Shown: one piece after another, positions 39,079-49,302 of the stretch
How the letters are laid out: each line of letters opens with the position of its first letter
Numbering within the stretch: the first letter of the stretch is position 1
Source of the DNA: Eubacterium sp.
GTDB lineage: Bacteria > Bacillota > Clostridia > Lachnospirales > Lachnospiraceae
NCBI GenBank assembly: GCA_021769425.1
Contig: JAETSX010000009.1
Span: 1-64,000, forward strand
DNA: 64,000 bases
Direction: 5' to 3'
Notes under the pieces: generated by a model
Told to the model about the DNA's origin: nothing
Seen by the model: only the letters and a program-made list of their open reading frames with translations
Database searches by the model: none
Position numbers and translations under genes: made by a program

Positions 39079-40464
39079 TTATTTTGTTTTTGCCGCTGCT
39101 TCGGTGAGTTTTGCAGCAAAATCAGAGGGCGCCATTCCGCCGGAGGCAAGTTCCGGATAATAGGAAGAAAATGCCTCTATTGTGCTTGCCACTGCAGTAT
39201 TGTCAATATTGTTAAAATCCCATTCATTGGAATTGCTCTTCTCTACCAATTCTGCAATGAGAGGATTTGCTGCCTTAAATTCATCGGAAAGGGCTACAAG
39301 GTCTGTTAGAGGAAGCGCGCCGTTATCTTCCAGGAAAATTTCCTGTGCCCGTTTGCCGGTTTTGAATTTCAGGAATTCCAATGCCGCTTCCTGTACTGCT
39401 TCATCCTCTCCATTGGTGCATAATACGTAACCGATTTCATACTGCTCAATCAGTCCGCTTTCCGGATATGCCGCAACGCCCACCTTGTCTGCCAGTCCTT
39501 CTGCCGCTTTTTCCGGATCCGAGAAATCAGGAGTCATCCAGGTTCCATTGGCAATCATAGCTGTTTTTTCCTGCAGGAAATTATTTGCCGAATTTGCAAA
39601 CAATGCTCCGATGGCATCGCTTGTGGTATAGCTCTGCAGGCATTTCTGAATCATCTCAAGACCTTTTATTACAGATTCATTCTCGTAAGATTCCGGATGA
39701 TATGTATTCATAAACTCGTTTCCCTCCTGGCCGTTGGTGCCGATCATGGCTGCCAGCCAGAGATTGGTGGTCCAGCAGTTCTCTCCCGTCATCATAGCAA
39801 GGGGCGTATATCCTGCTGCAGACAATTTCTCATTGTTTTCCATAAATTCGTCCCAGGTCTCTGCCGGTTTGACGCCCGCTTTGTCAAACATTTCTTTGTT
39901 ATAAAAATAACCGATGACCTGTTTTGCATTTGCGATGGAATAGAGTGCATCGCCTTCTTTGTTGTACTCAATGGCGCCGTCTCCAATCTCCGCTTTCCAC
40001 TCCGCATCTTCTTCCAAAAGGGGAATTAAATCCACCGCCTGGCCGTTTTTTACTGCCAGTTCACGGATTCCCTCTTTTCCAAGCACAACATCCGGAAGGT
40101 CTTTGGAAGCCGCAAGGGTCTTCATTTTATCTACATAAGCGGAGTCGCTTGGAAGCTCCTCAATGTTCACTTTTATCTTGCCTTCATATTTCTCGTTAAA
40201 TTCCTCGATTACTTTTGCCTCTGCTTTTGCAGACAGATGAGAGCCTACCATAAAGGTTGCATAATCAATTTCAACCACCTCGCCGCTGTCTGCCTCCCCC
40301 TGGGGAGCTTCCTGATTCTCTTTGGCCTCCTGGCCGGCTTCCTGGGCTGTCCCCTTATCCCCACTGTTATCTGTTTTTTCGTTGCCGCCATTCCCGCCGC
40401 ACGCCGTCAGAGAAAAAACCATACAGCCTGTCAGAAGAACTGCCATTAATTTTTTAAATTTCAT
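39079..40464 (-). CDS. Extracellular sugar-binding lipoprotein (ABC substrate-binding protein)
   Basis: MKFKKLMAVLLTGCMVFSLTACGGNG lipobox and SBP family 1 features. Confidence 0.93.
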   Translation of the reverse strand: MKFKKLMAVLLTGCMVFSLTACGGNGGNEKTDNSGDKGTAQEAGQEAKENQEAPQGEADSGEVVEIDYATFMVGSHLSAKAEAKVIEEFNEKYEGKIKVNIEELPSDSAYVDKMKTLAASKDLPDVVLGKEGIRELAVKNGQAVDLIPLLEEDAEWKAEIGDGAIEYNKEGDALYSIANAKQVIGYFYNKEMFDKAGVKPAETWDEFMENNEKLSAAGYTPLAMMTGENCWTTNLWLAAMIGTNGQEGNEFMNTYHPESYENESVIKGLEMIQKCLQSYTTSDAIGALFANSANNFLQEKTAMIANGTWMTPDFSDPEKAAEGLADKVGVAAYPESGLIEQYEIGYVLCTNGEDEAVQEAALEFLKFKTGKRAQEIFLEDNGALPLTDLVALSDEFKAANPLIAELVEKSNSNEWDFNNIDNTAVASTIEAFSSYYPELASGGMAPSDFAAKLTEAAAKTK

Positions 40465-40726
40465 ATCTTTTCCTCCTGTTTCTCTTTCTTTTGATATTTT
40501 CATTATAATTGTTTCCCTTTTTAAATGACATTGGCTATCCATACCACCCCTTGCTATAATTTTACTGATTTCATCAGTTCCCTTCTGATAACCTGTAAAA
40601 ATTTTTACTCTTTTATAATAATTTTACTTTCATCCCGTACGGTTTCTGCATTCCGGCGGCAGATTCCTTTCTTTTTGCCTCCTCTTTGCATGATTCCTGC
40701 ATTCCGGCGGCAAACACCGTTCTCTT

Positions 40727-42205
40727 CTACCTGCGCTCCATCCGGTTCATATACTCCGACGGCGAATACCCCTCATACTTCATAAACACATGAGTAAAAT
40801 AAGAGGGCTCTTCGATTCCCACCATCTCCCCCACTTCATAGACCTTGTACTTTCTTGTGCTCAGTATTTCCTTCGCCTTTTCCATCCGGTATTTATTGAT
40901 GGCGTCTGTCACCGTCATGCCTGTTTCCTTTTTGTAGATCCGGCTGATATAACTGCTGTTCATAAACAATTTCTGGCTGATAGACTTCAGGCTCAACTTT
41001 TCTTTGTAATCCTGCTGAATAATATAGTTGATGTTTTCCACCAGAAAACTCTGCCCCAGATCGCTTTTTGTAAAAATTGCGGCAGCGGACGCACAGGTGT
41101 CTTTTAGACAGTCCCATAATCCTGCCTTGGATTTGCTTCCGAATACGGCTTCCAATATGTTTTCCTGGACAAATATCTTCTCTGCGCTTCCGGTACTCCT
41201 GGTTTTTCTGAGCAGATAAGAAACAATGGCATGAACGTCAGATTTACACTGTTCGATGGAGCGTTCCTCTTTCTTTAAATAGCCAAAAAACTCCTGCTCC
41301 AGCCGTTCCTGTTCCTGGCTGTCTCCATTTCTCAAGGCGCCGTAAAGATTTCTCATATAAGCGTCAATATCGCTGTCATCAAACCAATACTGCATCACTT
41401 CCGGATCATTTTCAGGGACGTTGACGGGACGCTCGTCGGAATACACATTAGACAGCGCACGCATAGCCTGTTTCTTCCCGGCTGCCATACAGTCTTTATT
41501 TTCCACCACGCTGCTGCATCCCACCCGGATGCGCAGTTCCAGAAAAGACTCTGTCAGGGATACAAATTTCTCCAGATGCCTTCGAAACTGATCCGTATCA
41601 TCTTTTTCTTCCGTCTCCACAATGACAAAAAACAAGCCGTTTTCCACATGCATATAAGTTGCGCTCTGTTTCTGAAAAGCATTCTGCACCAACTGCTCCA
41701 CATTCTTTTCATATCTGCCGTATTTTCCTATGTTTTTCAACTTTACTTCACAGGCGCACACCCGGCACCATCCGCCCCCCTGAAAAGAAATTTCTCCGTC
41801 CCCGGCTCTGCTGTTTTTTTGTTTCTCCCATTGCTGCATCACCCGTTCCACCGATTTGGGCAGTTCTGACAAAAACTCATTTTTTACGACAAAATCCGCT
41901 ACCCCGTATTTGATTGCCTGCTGCGCATATTCAAACTCATCATAGGCTGTCAGTATAATTGCCCTGACGTCGGGGTATCTGTCATGGAGAATTCCAGCAA
42001 GCTGAATCCCATCCATCACCGGCATCTTGATATCCGTAATTACAAGGTGGATTTTTTCTTCTTTTTCTTCCTCCAGATACTTAAGGACCTGTTCCCCGTT
42101 GCGCACAGCCCCGCATACCCGGCATCCGATTTCTTCCCATGCTATCAGTTCCAGAATCCCTTCCCGGATATTTTTTTCATCATCCGCAATTATTATATTG
42201 TACAT
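40727..42205 (-). CDS. AraC-type response regulator (YesN-like)
   Basis: MYNIIIADDEKNIREGILELIAWEEIGCRVCG...ITDIKMPVMDG plus C-terminal AraC HTH (SSYISRIYKKETGMTVTDAINKYRMEKAKEIL). Confidence 0.94.
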   Translation of the reverse strand: MYNIIIADDEKNIREGILELIAWEEIGCRVCGAVRNGEQVLKYLEEEKEEKIHLVITDIKMPVMDGIQLAGILHDRYPDVRAIILTAYDEFEYAQQAIKYGVADFVVKNEFLSELPKSVERVMQQWEKQKNSRAGDGEISFQGGGWCRVCACEVKLKNIGKYGRYEKNVEQLVQNAFQKQSATYMHVENGLFFVIVETEEKDDTDQFRRHLEKFVSLTESFLELRIRVGCSSVVENKDCMAAGKKQAMRALSNVYSDERPVNVPENDPEVMQYWFDDSDIDAYMRNLYGALRNGDSQEQERLEQEFFGYLKKEERSIEQCKSDVHAIVSYLLRKTRSTGSAEKIFVQENILEAVFGSKSKAGLWDCLKDTCASAAAIFTKSDLGQSFLVENINYIIQQDYKEKLSLKSISQKLFMNSSYISRIYKKETGMTVTDAINKYRMEKAKEILSTRKYKVYEVGEMVGIEEPSYFTHVFMKYEGYSPSEYMNRMERR

Positions 42206-43968
42206 TCCTGCTTCACCTCCGCCGGCACTCTGATTTCTATCAATGTCCCTTTATTCTTCTCACTTTCTATCCGCACTCCGTAGCTTTCCCCATAAATATG
42301 CCTGATCCGCACTGCCACATTTCTCAGCCCGATTTTCTCCCGTCCTTCCCCGATGCCCGATTTTTCTTTCGCCTCCTGCTCCATCTGATACTGGCGGGTA
42401 TCAAATCCTCTTCCATTGTCTCTGACCTGAATCACCAGATCGCCTTCCTCCCGCCTGATATCAATTTGAATCTTCCCCAATATATCTATGGTTTCAATGC
42501 CGTGTATCACAGCATTTTCCACAATAGGCTCTATCACAAACTTCGGTATCATACACTCCCGGATGCCTTCATCTTCCACTGTAATCACATAGGAAATCTT
42601 ATCCTCAAACCGTATTTTCTGCAGGTACAGGTAGAATTCCACATATTCCAGTTCTTCCCCTACTGTGATTTTGTTGATGTCCCTGGTATAAATGCTTGCC
42701 CGCAAGAGGACTGACAGCCTGGATACCATTTGATACACTGTCTCATCTTTGCACCTCTTTGCCTTAATCTGGATAGTAAGCAGGACATTAAACAGAAAAT
42801 GGGGATTCATCTGATGCTGCAAAAACCGGATCTCCATTTCATTCAACAAAAGCTGAGACTCATATTTATTCTGCACCAATTCTTTCAGCTCCCTGGTCAT
42901 CTCGTTAAATGCCTCCCCCATCCGGTCAATTTCCCTGTTCTTGTACCTTTTGATCTGCACATCATAATTTTTTTCTCTCACACTGTTTAAGGCGCAAATA
43001 AACTCATCCAGAAACCGGGTGGAACGAATGCCCAGCGCCAGCGCCATTGCCACACAGACTGTAATAATCCCGACACTCAGCGCCAGATAGGGCTTAATTC
43101 CTCTAAACGCCTGTATGGTCAGCGCTTTCCTGGGAAAAAGGTAGACAAACTGCATCTCGAATTCCTTCATCGCTTTTTGCGTAATCAGAAATTCATTTTC
43201 ATCCCAAGAGGCCGTATCCTCACGATACTGCCCAATCTCATCCACCTGGCTGCATGAAAAAACCTGGCGTTCCTGATTCAGCAGATATACCGCGCTTCCC
43301 TGCTCCACGCTTAAGTCGCTGTAACATTCCCGAATACTGCTTTCATTGGTGGCAATCATGATGACAAAATGGCTGTCTCCCGTAAAATCTGATTTCACTC
43401 TCCGCACATGAAAAATAACATTCCTTGCCCCGGAGATTAGCTGGGTGTACACATACTCTTGCTCATGCATGGCTATGGCCTCATAAGCTTTCCTGGACTC
43501 ATACAGGATCGCCGTCTCTCCCACTGCCTGGATATCTGTATATTCCAAAAGCTCTCCGTTCTCATAGATCACTGCGTATTCAATTACATTTAATTTTTTC
43601 GCATTGCTGTAAACCAGCGCCCGCTGCATCTCCCTGCTCAGTTCCGCTTTACGGACATAAAAGTCCGGGTTCTCTCTGTCATAATAATCTTCATCCTTCA
43701 CCCAGTTTCGGACTCCCTCGCTGGCAGCCAGTTCCAGCACAAGATTTTCCGTAATCAGGAAAGACTGTTCCAATGATTTTGTAATGGCAGACACCGTAGT
43801 GTCTATATGATCTGACATGCTTTTTTCCGCATTCTGGTACAAGTTAAAAAACAGGATTGTTCCCAGCAGCGTCATGCCTGCAAACATTGCTCCGGCAAAA
43901 AGGAGCATAAGCTGATCCCTCAGTGAAACAGAAGCCAGTTTCACTCTCTTCTTCTCTTTATCTGACAT
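42193..43968 (-). CDS. Sensor histidine kinase (YesM-like)
   Basis: HAMP then LQHQMNPHFLFNVLLTIQIKAK...IPKFVIEPIVENAVIHGIE...DNGRGFD. Confidence 0.94.
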   Translation of the reverse strand: MSDKEKKRVKLASVSLRDQLMLLFAGAMFAGMTLLGTILFFNLYQNAEKSMSDHIDTTVSAITKSLEQSFLITENLVLELAASEGVRNWVKDEDYYDRENPDFYVRKAELSREMQRALVYSNAKKLNVIEYAVIYENGELLEYTDIQAVGETAILYESRKAYEAIAMHEQEYVYTQLISGARNVIFHVRRVKSDFTGDSHFVIMIATNESSIRECYSDLSVEQGSAVYLLNQERQVFSCSQVDEIGQYREDTASWDENEFLITQKAMKEFEMQFVYLFPRKALTIQAFRGIKPYLALSVGIITVCVAMALALGIRSTRFLDEFICALNSVREKNYDVQIKRYKNREIDRMGEAFNEMTRELKELVQNKYESQLLLNEMEIRFLQHQMNPHFLFNVLLTIQIKAKRCKDETVYQMVSRLSVLLRASIYTRDINKITVGEELEYVEFYLYLQKIRFEDKISYVITVEDEGIRECMIPKFVIEPIVENAVIHGIETIDILGKIQIDIRREEGDLVIQVRDNGRGFDTRQYQMEQEAKEKSGIGEGREKIGLRNVAVRIRHIYGESYGVRIESEKNKGTLIEIRVPAEVKQECTI

Positions 43969-44096
43969 TCACATCCGCCCTTTTTCATCTCCCGATTGAT
44001 ACAGAATGGGATTGTCACGCTATAACTGATAATCAGTTACTTTACAACAACCCCATTCCTGATACTATTTATTTAATGATGTCTGCTTTTTTATGC

Positions 44097-44299
44097 ATGG
44101 CGCCGGCTTCTGCATTTTACGGCATTCTTCATGAGCGCCCTTAAGTCAGCTTCTGCATTTATGGCATTCTTCATGAGTGCCCTTAAGTCAGCTTCTGCAT
44201 TTATGGCATTCTTCATGAGCGCCCTTAAGTCAGCTTCTGCATTTATGGCATTCTTCATGAGTGCCCTTAAGTCAGCTTCTGCATGGCGCCGGCTTCTGA
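44097..44299. repeat. 42-bp tandem array (x4) with flanking gcatggcgccggcttctg copies
   Basis: ggcattcttcatgag(c/t)gcccttaagtcagcttctgcattta starts at 44121, 44163, 44205, 44247. Confidence 0.97.
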
Positions 44300-44308
44300 T
44301 TAATATTT

Positions 44309-47300
44309 TTACTTCGTTATCTTTATCTTTACAGATGCTTTTTTGTTGCTTCCGTCTGTGGCTTTTGCGGTTACTGTTACAGTCTTTCCGCGGCCTGCTT
44401 TCTTTGCAGTCACCACGCCTTTTTTACTTACGGACGCATATTTCTTGTTGCTGACGCTGTAAGCCAATGTTTTATTTGCACCCTTAGATGCAGTAACGGT
44501 AGCTTTCAGGGTTACTTTCTTTCCTGCCTTTACAGATTTTGCGGAAGCTTTCAGCTTCACTTTTTTCACAACGCCTTTCATAATCTTTATCTTAATTGAG
44601 GCTTTTTTTCCGCTTCCGTCTTTTGCCCGGGCTGTGATTGTGACCGTTTTCCCTGCGCCTTTCTTCTTCATGGTTACAACGCCTTTGGAATTTACCGTTG
44701 CATATTTTTTATTGCTGGTACTCCAGGTTACTTTCTTGTTGCTTGCATTGGCAGGCAGTATTTGAGCTTTCAAAGTGATTTTCTTTCCTGCCGCAATTTT
44801 TGTGGAAATCCCCGACAGTTTAATCTTTGTCACTTTGACTGGCTTATTCGCATTATTATTGCTGCTATTGTTATTATTATCGCTGCTATTATTGTTGTTA
44901 CCGTTGCTATTGTTGTTATTATTATTGTTACTATTATTATTGTTATTATTATTGTTATTATCGTTGTTATTGTTATCGTTGTTATCGTTGTCGTTATTAT
45001 CGTTGTTGTTATTATCGTTATTGTCGTTATCGCCGTTATTATCGTTCTTTAAAACCAATCTGTCCTCAGCGCTTTTCAGATCATTCAATGCCCCATCCAC
45101 CTGCTGCTGCGTTGCGGATGCATCTGCCATCACTGCTTTTGCAGATATCAGCGCCTCCTGGAATCTGCCCGCAGATTCTGCCGTATATTTGGAAAGATCA
45201 ATTGCTTCCGCTTCCCGGACAGCCTGCTCCAATTCACTCTTATCCACAGTTCCTGCCACTGCTTCTGTCATGGTAATAACAACTTTCTTTGTCCCTGCCG
45301 GCGCCAGAACGGTTCCTGCTTCTTCATTGATATTCTCCGTCTGTTCTTTGCCGTCTGCCATAACTTTGCTGATATTATTCTTCAGAGAGATCAGTTCTAC
45401 ACTGTATGGAACTTCCAGAGTGTCTCCGGTAAACGCAATTTCCACCTGTTTTCCGGTTGTGGTCATTTTATATCCAACCTTTTTCGCGCCTTCCACTGTG
45501 TAATCTTTAATCTCTACCGGAGCCTGTCCCTCTGCCGTCCATTCTTTCGGAATTCCGCGCCCTATGATGACTTTTTCCCCTAATTTTTCCGCAATTAATG
45601 CATCATACAATACCTTTGTGGCTGTGGACTGTCCCCACATATGCTGGCAGGAACCGCCTCCGCCTTTGGCGTGCGCAATAGCCCAGGGCGAATTGTCATC
45701 CGGATAATCCACGCCTTCCCACCATCCGAAGGGACCGCTCATTGCCTTGTCAATCATAAATTCATATGCCCGGATTCCTGCTTCCCGGTATCTCTCTCCA
45801 CGGAGCGCAGAACTTCCGTAACCTGCGTTATATGCGCTGGAATAATATCCGTGAGGATATCCTCCAAAATTGTAAATAGTATCGGATACTTCTTCCCTCC
45901 TCTCAAATCCATGCTGATAGGTATCGTCAATGAGGCCGATCATCTCACTGTTTTCCTGATCTGCGCCAAACAGGTAGCCATCCCATGCCCAGCGTCCGAA
46001 CAGGAACATGGAAGCCCAGTTTCCGTCCCTGACGTCTCCTCTTGCGCTGTTTTCTGTGGTGACATTCATGTCAATGGAAAGATATGGATAATCGTTTGCT
46101 TCCCGCATCTGACGTTGTTTAGTCTCCACACATTCCAATAACTCACGGTATAATTCTTTTGCCCAGGAAATCTCTGTGGTATATTTCTCATCCGGAGTCT
46201 GCTCATTCAGGCGCTCGCACAAATACTGGTAGGTGGTAAGGCCTGCCAATGCGGCCCAGTTGTCAATCAGCCAGTAACCGTTGGAATCAATGGCATTGGT
46301 TTTCTTAATAATGCCGCCGGCATCCATATCTCTGTCGGTATCCACATTATGGGTATTTGTTTTAATTGTCTCAAACTGTGATTCAATAAATTCAAAATCA
46401 TCGGTTTTCTGAAGATATAACGCATAAGGCCAGCTGTATTTCCACTTGGCGTCATCATACTGAAGCTGCGCCGGAAGGGTTGCCAGATATTCTTTTGCAT
46501 AGGTAAAATCTCCCATGGTCAAAAGTGTAGCCACTATGCCGATGGTGTCATGATCGAACATCTCATCATACCCGTTTTCCCCTACATGGAGCCGCTTCTG
46601 GCCTTCCACATCATCACGGAGAATCAGGGTATAAATAAATCCTGCCTTATAAGCATTGATCAAGTCCTCATTGGGCAGGCTTGTAATAGCGCTTAAAGGT
46701 TCCAGCCTTGCATTCCAATACTCTTTCATTGCTGTATAATTATCGTCAAATCCGCCCTGTGCAGCCAACGCTTCCGCTGCAGGATATGCATAGTCCCCGC
46801 CGAACCGATCTGCGCCGATGGCATAGTCCCTTACTACCGTCTCTCCTGCCGCTGCTGTTTTCGCTGTCTTTGCATCATCATTCAATGGAATCAGCTGCCC
46901 GGAAACCTTTGGAAGCCTTTGTTCTTCTTCTGTGTTGTTTGTCACAGTCATTCTGGAATATGCGATCTCAAAATCCTGCCCATCTATGGTATGTTTATTT
47001 GCAAAGTTTTCAATCTTATAATCCATGCCGCCCTTAGAATATTCGCTGACAAAACATGGAAGGTACCCTTCTGCATTGTACCATTTCACTTTACCCGGAA
47101 TATCTCTTACGCCGAACGTAACCATCGTATTTGCATTATCCCGCAGCCGGTAGCTGCCGTCCAGGTATGCGATGGGCGCATGTTTATCTCCCTCCCATCC
47201 AAAGGAGGATGTCAGGCCCCTGTTGGATTCAAACATATACTGGCCGTCCAGTTCTGACTTGAGGCAGCTTTCATAAGCCTGATTCAAAAACAGATATGCC

Positions 47301-48784
47301 ACATAACATTCACTGTTTGTCGCCTGGCCTCCGCTTATTACAGACTCTGCATATGCAATTTCTGATTCTAACTGATTTGCATAAAATTCTTCATAATCTC
47401 CTAAATTCAATTCTTTAGCCTGACGGAGAACTTCTTCCAATTGTGTTTTATAGTCATTCAAGGTCTGATTCTTAGACAAGGTCGCTGCCTGGAGATTAAA
47501 ATTTCCATACGCATGACTCTTTTTCTTAATCTTTCCTGTTACTGTCAGGCCTTTTCCTTCGGCTATCGACACTTGATAAATTTTGTTTACCGCATTGCCG
47601 CCTGCCTGAAGTTCCTTATTTTCATAAATGGGTTTGCTTTCGCCATCCAGATTAATGGATATCTCTGCATCTGCATTCCATACACCAGAGACGAAAACCA
47701 GTTCACGATCATAATCTGCTGAAGCAATTGTCATCTTATAACCGGCATCTTCTTCAATCGGTTTACCTGTACTGTCTTCCTCTCCATTTTTATAGGTAAA
47801 TACAGCGCCAGTTGTGGAAGCTTTCACTGCATTGTCCGGGGAAACTCCGTCCGACCAGGAATACTCAATTGGCGCATCATGCATTGTAGTTGTCCCATCC
47901 TGGCTCAGCTTATCATATGTAATCTTTGGTTCTACATCTGCTTTGTGCGCAATAACGCCTTTTCCTTGTTCATGCGCACCTACCTCGCCTTCAAAGTGCA
48001 TCCAATCCTCATCGCCCATTTCTGTCAGATTCATTTTCGGCTGGCTGCTGACGTCTTTCACTTTCACTGAAATCGGGGAAGGCTCCGCACTTTTCAATGT
48101 AATTCCGCCAAGGGACATATTTCCGTCTTTATTGGTTTTTTCTGTCAGCGTAGCCGTTACTTCCACGGAATTATGTTCACGGATGACAAGGGTATATTTT
48201 TTCACCGGCGCCTCTCCGCTTGCTTTTAATTCTGTGGTATAAACCGGCGTTGTCTCCCCGTTTACACAGATTCGGAAGGTTGCTGTCGCCTCCCAGATTC
48301 CGGAAACAAAAGTCAGCATTCTGGTCTCTTCCGCTGCCGGAAGCGATATCTTATAGGTATTCCCCTCAATGGGCATGCCTACAGAAGAAGTATCTCCTTT
48401 TTTATACAAAAATGCTCCTGATTTGGGAGCCTTTGTTACCGATTCCTGCACCGTTCCGTCTGTCCATGTGTACAGCATCGGAGAATCACCCACCGGCTGC
48501 ACATCTTCCCCGGTAAGGTTTTCAAATTTTATAATTTCCGCAGCGCCTTTTTTCCTGTTGATTTCCTGTCCTGCAATATGAACCCAGTCCAGAGTTCCTT
48601 CTTCCGTCAGATTCAGTTCATCTCCGGATGTCACTTTTTCAATCACCGCAACCAGCGGATTTAAGCCGCCTGGTTCATCTTCTGTCTTCGGCGCGGCAAA
48701 TGCCGGCATGATTCCGCCTACTGCCATTGAAACACTCAGCAGAATACTTAACAGCATCTTTGTAGATTTCCTGCTCTTCATCAT
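44309..48784 (-). CDS. Large secreted multidomain protein: duplicated N-terminal beta modules, six-hairpin-type glycosidase core, FIVAR, Asn/Asp-rich linker, two Big_2-like domains
   Basis: Signal peptide MKSRKSTKMLLSILLSVSMAVGGIMPAFA; glycosidase-like helices (YDEMFDHDTIGIVATLL, GYWLIDNWAALAGLTTY); FIVAR-like ATQQQVDGALNDLKSAEDRLV; VTIKLSG..IAAGKKITLKA-type Ig repeats. Confidence 0.8.
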   Translation of the reverse strand: MMKSRKSTKMLLSILLSVSMAVGGIMPAFAAPKTEDEPGGLNPLVAVIEKVTSGDELNLTEEGTLDWVHIAGQEINRKKGAAEIIKFENLTGEDVQPVGDSPMLYTWTDGTVQESVTKAPKSGAFLYKKGDTSSVGMPIEGNTYKISLPAAEETRMLTFVSGIWEATATFRICVNGETTPVYTTELKASGEAPVKKYTLVIREHNSVEVTATLTEKTNKDGNMSLGGITLKSAEPSPISVKVKDVSSQPKMNLTEMGDEDWMHFEGEVGAHEQGKGVIAHKADVEPKITYDKLSQDGTTTMHDAPIEYSWSDGVSPDNAVKASTTGAVFTYKNGEEDSTGKPIEEDAGYKMTIASADYDRELVFVSGVWNADAEISINLDGESKPIYENKELQAGGNAVNKIYQVSIAEGKGLTVTGKIKKKSHAYGNFNLQAATLSKNQTLNDYKTQLEEVLRQAKELNLGDYEEFYANQLESEIAYAESVISGGQATNSECYVAYLFLNQAYESCLKSELDGQYMFESNRGLTSSFGWEGDKHAPIAYLDGSYRLRDNANTMVTFGVRDIPGKVKWYNAEGYLPCFVSEYSKGGMDYKIENFANKHTIDGQDFEIAYSRMTVTNNTEEEQRLPKVSGQLIPLNDDAKTAKTAAAGETVVRDYAIGADRFGGDYAYPAAEALAAQGGFDDNYTAMKEYWNARLEPLSAITSLPNEDLINAYKAGFIYTLILRDDVEGQKRLHVGENGYDEMFDHDTIGIVATLLTMGDFTYAKEYLATLPAQLQYDDAKWKYSWPYALYLQKTDDFEFIESQFETIKTNTHNVDTDRDMDAGGIIKKTNAIDSNGYWLIDNWAALAGLTTYQYLCERLNEQTPDEKYTTEISWAKELYRELLECVETKQRQMREANDYPYLSIDMNVTTENSARGDVRDGNWASMFLFGRWAWDGYLFGADQENSEMIGLIDDTYQHGFERREEVSDTIYNFGGYPHGYYSSAYNAGYGSSALRGERYREAGIRAYEFMIDKAMSGPFGWWEGVDYPDDNSPWAIAHAKGGGGSCQHMWGQSTATKVLYDALIAEKLGEKVIIGRGIPKEWTAEGQAPVEIKDYTVEGAKKVGYKMTTTGKQVEIAFTGDTLEVPYSVELISLKNNISKVMADGKEQTENINEEAGTVLAPAGTKKVVITMTEAVAGTVDKSELEQAVREAEAIDLSKYTAESAGRFQEALISAKAVMADASATQQQVDGALNDLKSAEDRLVLKNDNNGDNDNNDNNNNDNNDNDNNDNNNNDNNNNNNNNNSNNNNNNNSNGNNNNSSDNNNNSSNNNANKPVKVTKIKLSGISTKIAAGKKITLKAQILPANASNKKVTWSTSNKKYATVNSKGVVTMKKKGAGKTVTITARAKDGSGKKASIKIKIMKGVVKKVKLKASAKSVKAGKKVTLKATVTASKGANKTLAYSVSNKKYASVSKKGVVTAKKAGRGKTVTVTAKATDGSNKKASVKIKITK
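44850..45050 (-). repeat. AAT/GAT trinucleotide-rich tract encoding a poly-Asn/Asp linker
   Basis: Long run of attattgttattattattgtta... encoding NNDNNNNDNNDNDNNDNNNN. Confidence 0.95.
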
Positions 48785-49029
48785 TTCTCCTCCTTTTGTC
48801 TGATTTTTTGACTGGTACTGTCTTTTGTACACATTAATTATAGCGAGCAGGGAATTTTCATAACATAATATACTTTTACTTTTTCTTATGTTATTTTGCT
48901 TTCTTTATGAAAAATCAAGTGAAATATTGTAGAGATTTTTACCATTTTATTTCAAATAGTAGAGAGATAATTCAGCAGAATAGACAAAACTGATAATTGA
49001 CACGTAATATTTTGCCGAAATAAAATAAA

Positions 49030-49145
49030 ACAAAGCAGGCAGGCTCACATCAGCTCCCCTAATCCCTCACTCATGAGTGACCTGGACACTTTGCCGCGCT
49101 AAAAAATGCTATGCAATCCGTGAACTTTTTGCATAGCATTTTCTA
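49030..49145 (+). repeat. Dispersed repeat family 3, copy b (module 1 + terminal hairpin)
   Basis: caaagcaggcaggctcacatcagctcccctaatccctcactcatgagtgacctggacactttgccgcgct matches 61965-62035; followed by hairpin aaaatgctatgcaa...ttgcatagcatttt. Confidence 0.7.
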
Positions 49146-49302
49146 TTTATTTTCCGTTTATCTGGCGTAAGTCATAATTGTTGCAATATTTTCTTATGGA
49201 GGATTGACTTCTTAGAAAGTCCTTCTTGCATATTAATATGTCGTTTTCATCATCATTCAAAAGCAGCCGCTGCTTTCATTCCTGTCTTCCGGATCTGCCA
49301 CT

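Noticed and set aside
44762-45503. Plus-strand hydrophobic ORFs (poly I/V/L) opposite the glycosidase linker
   Set aside because: Artefact of the AAT/GAT trinucleotide tract read in antisense.
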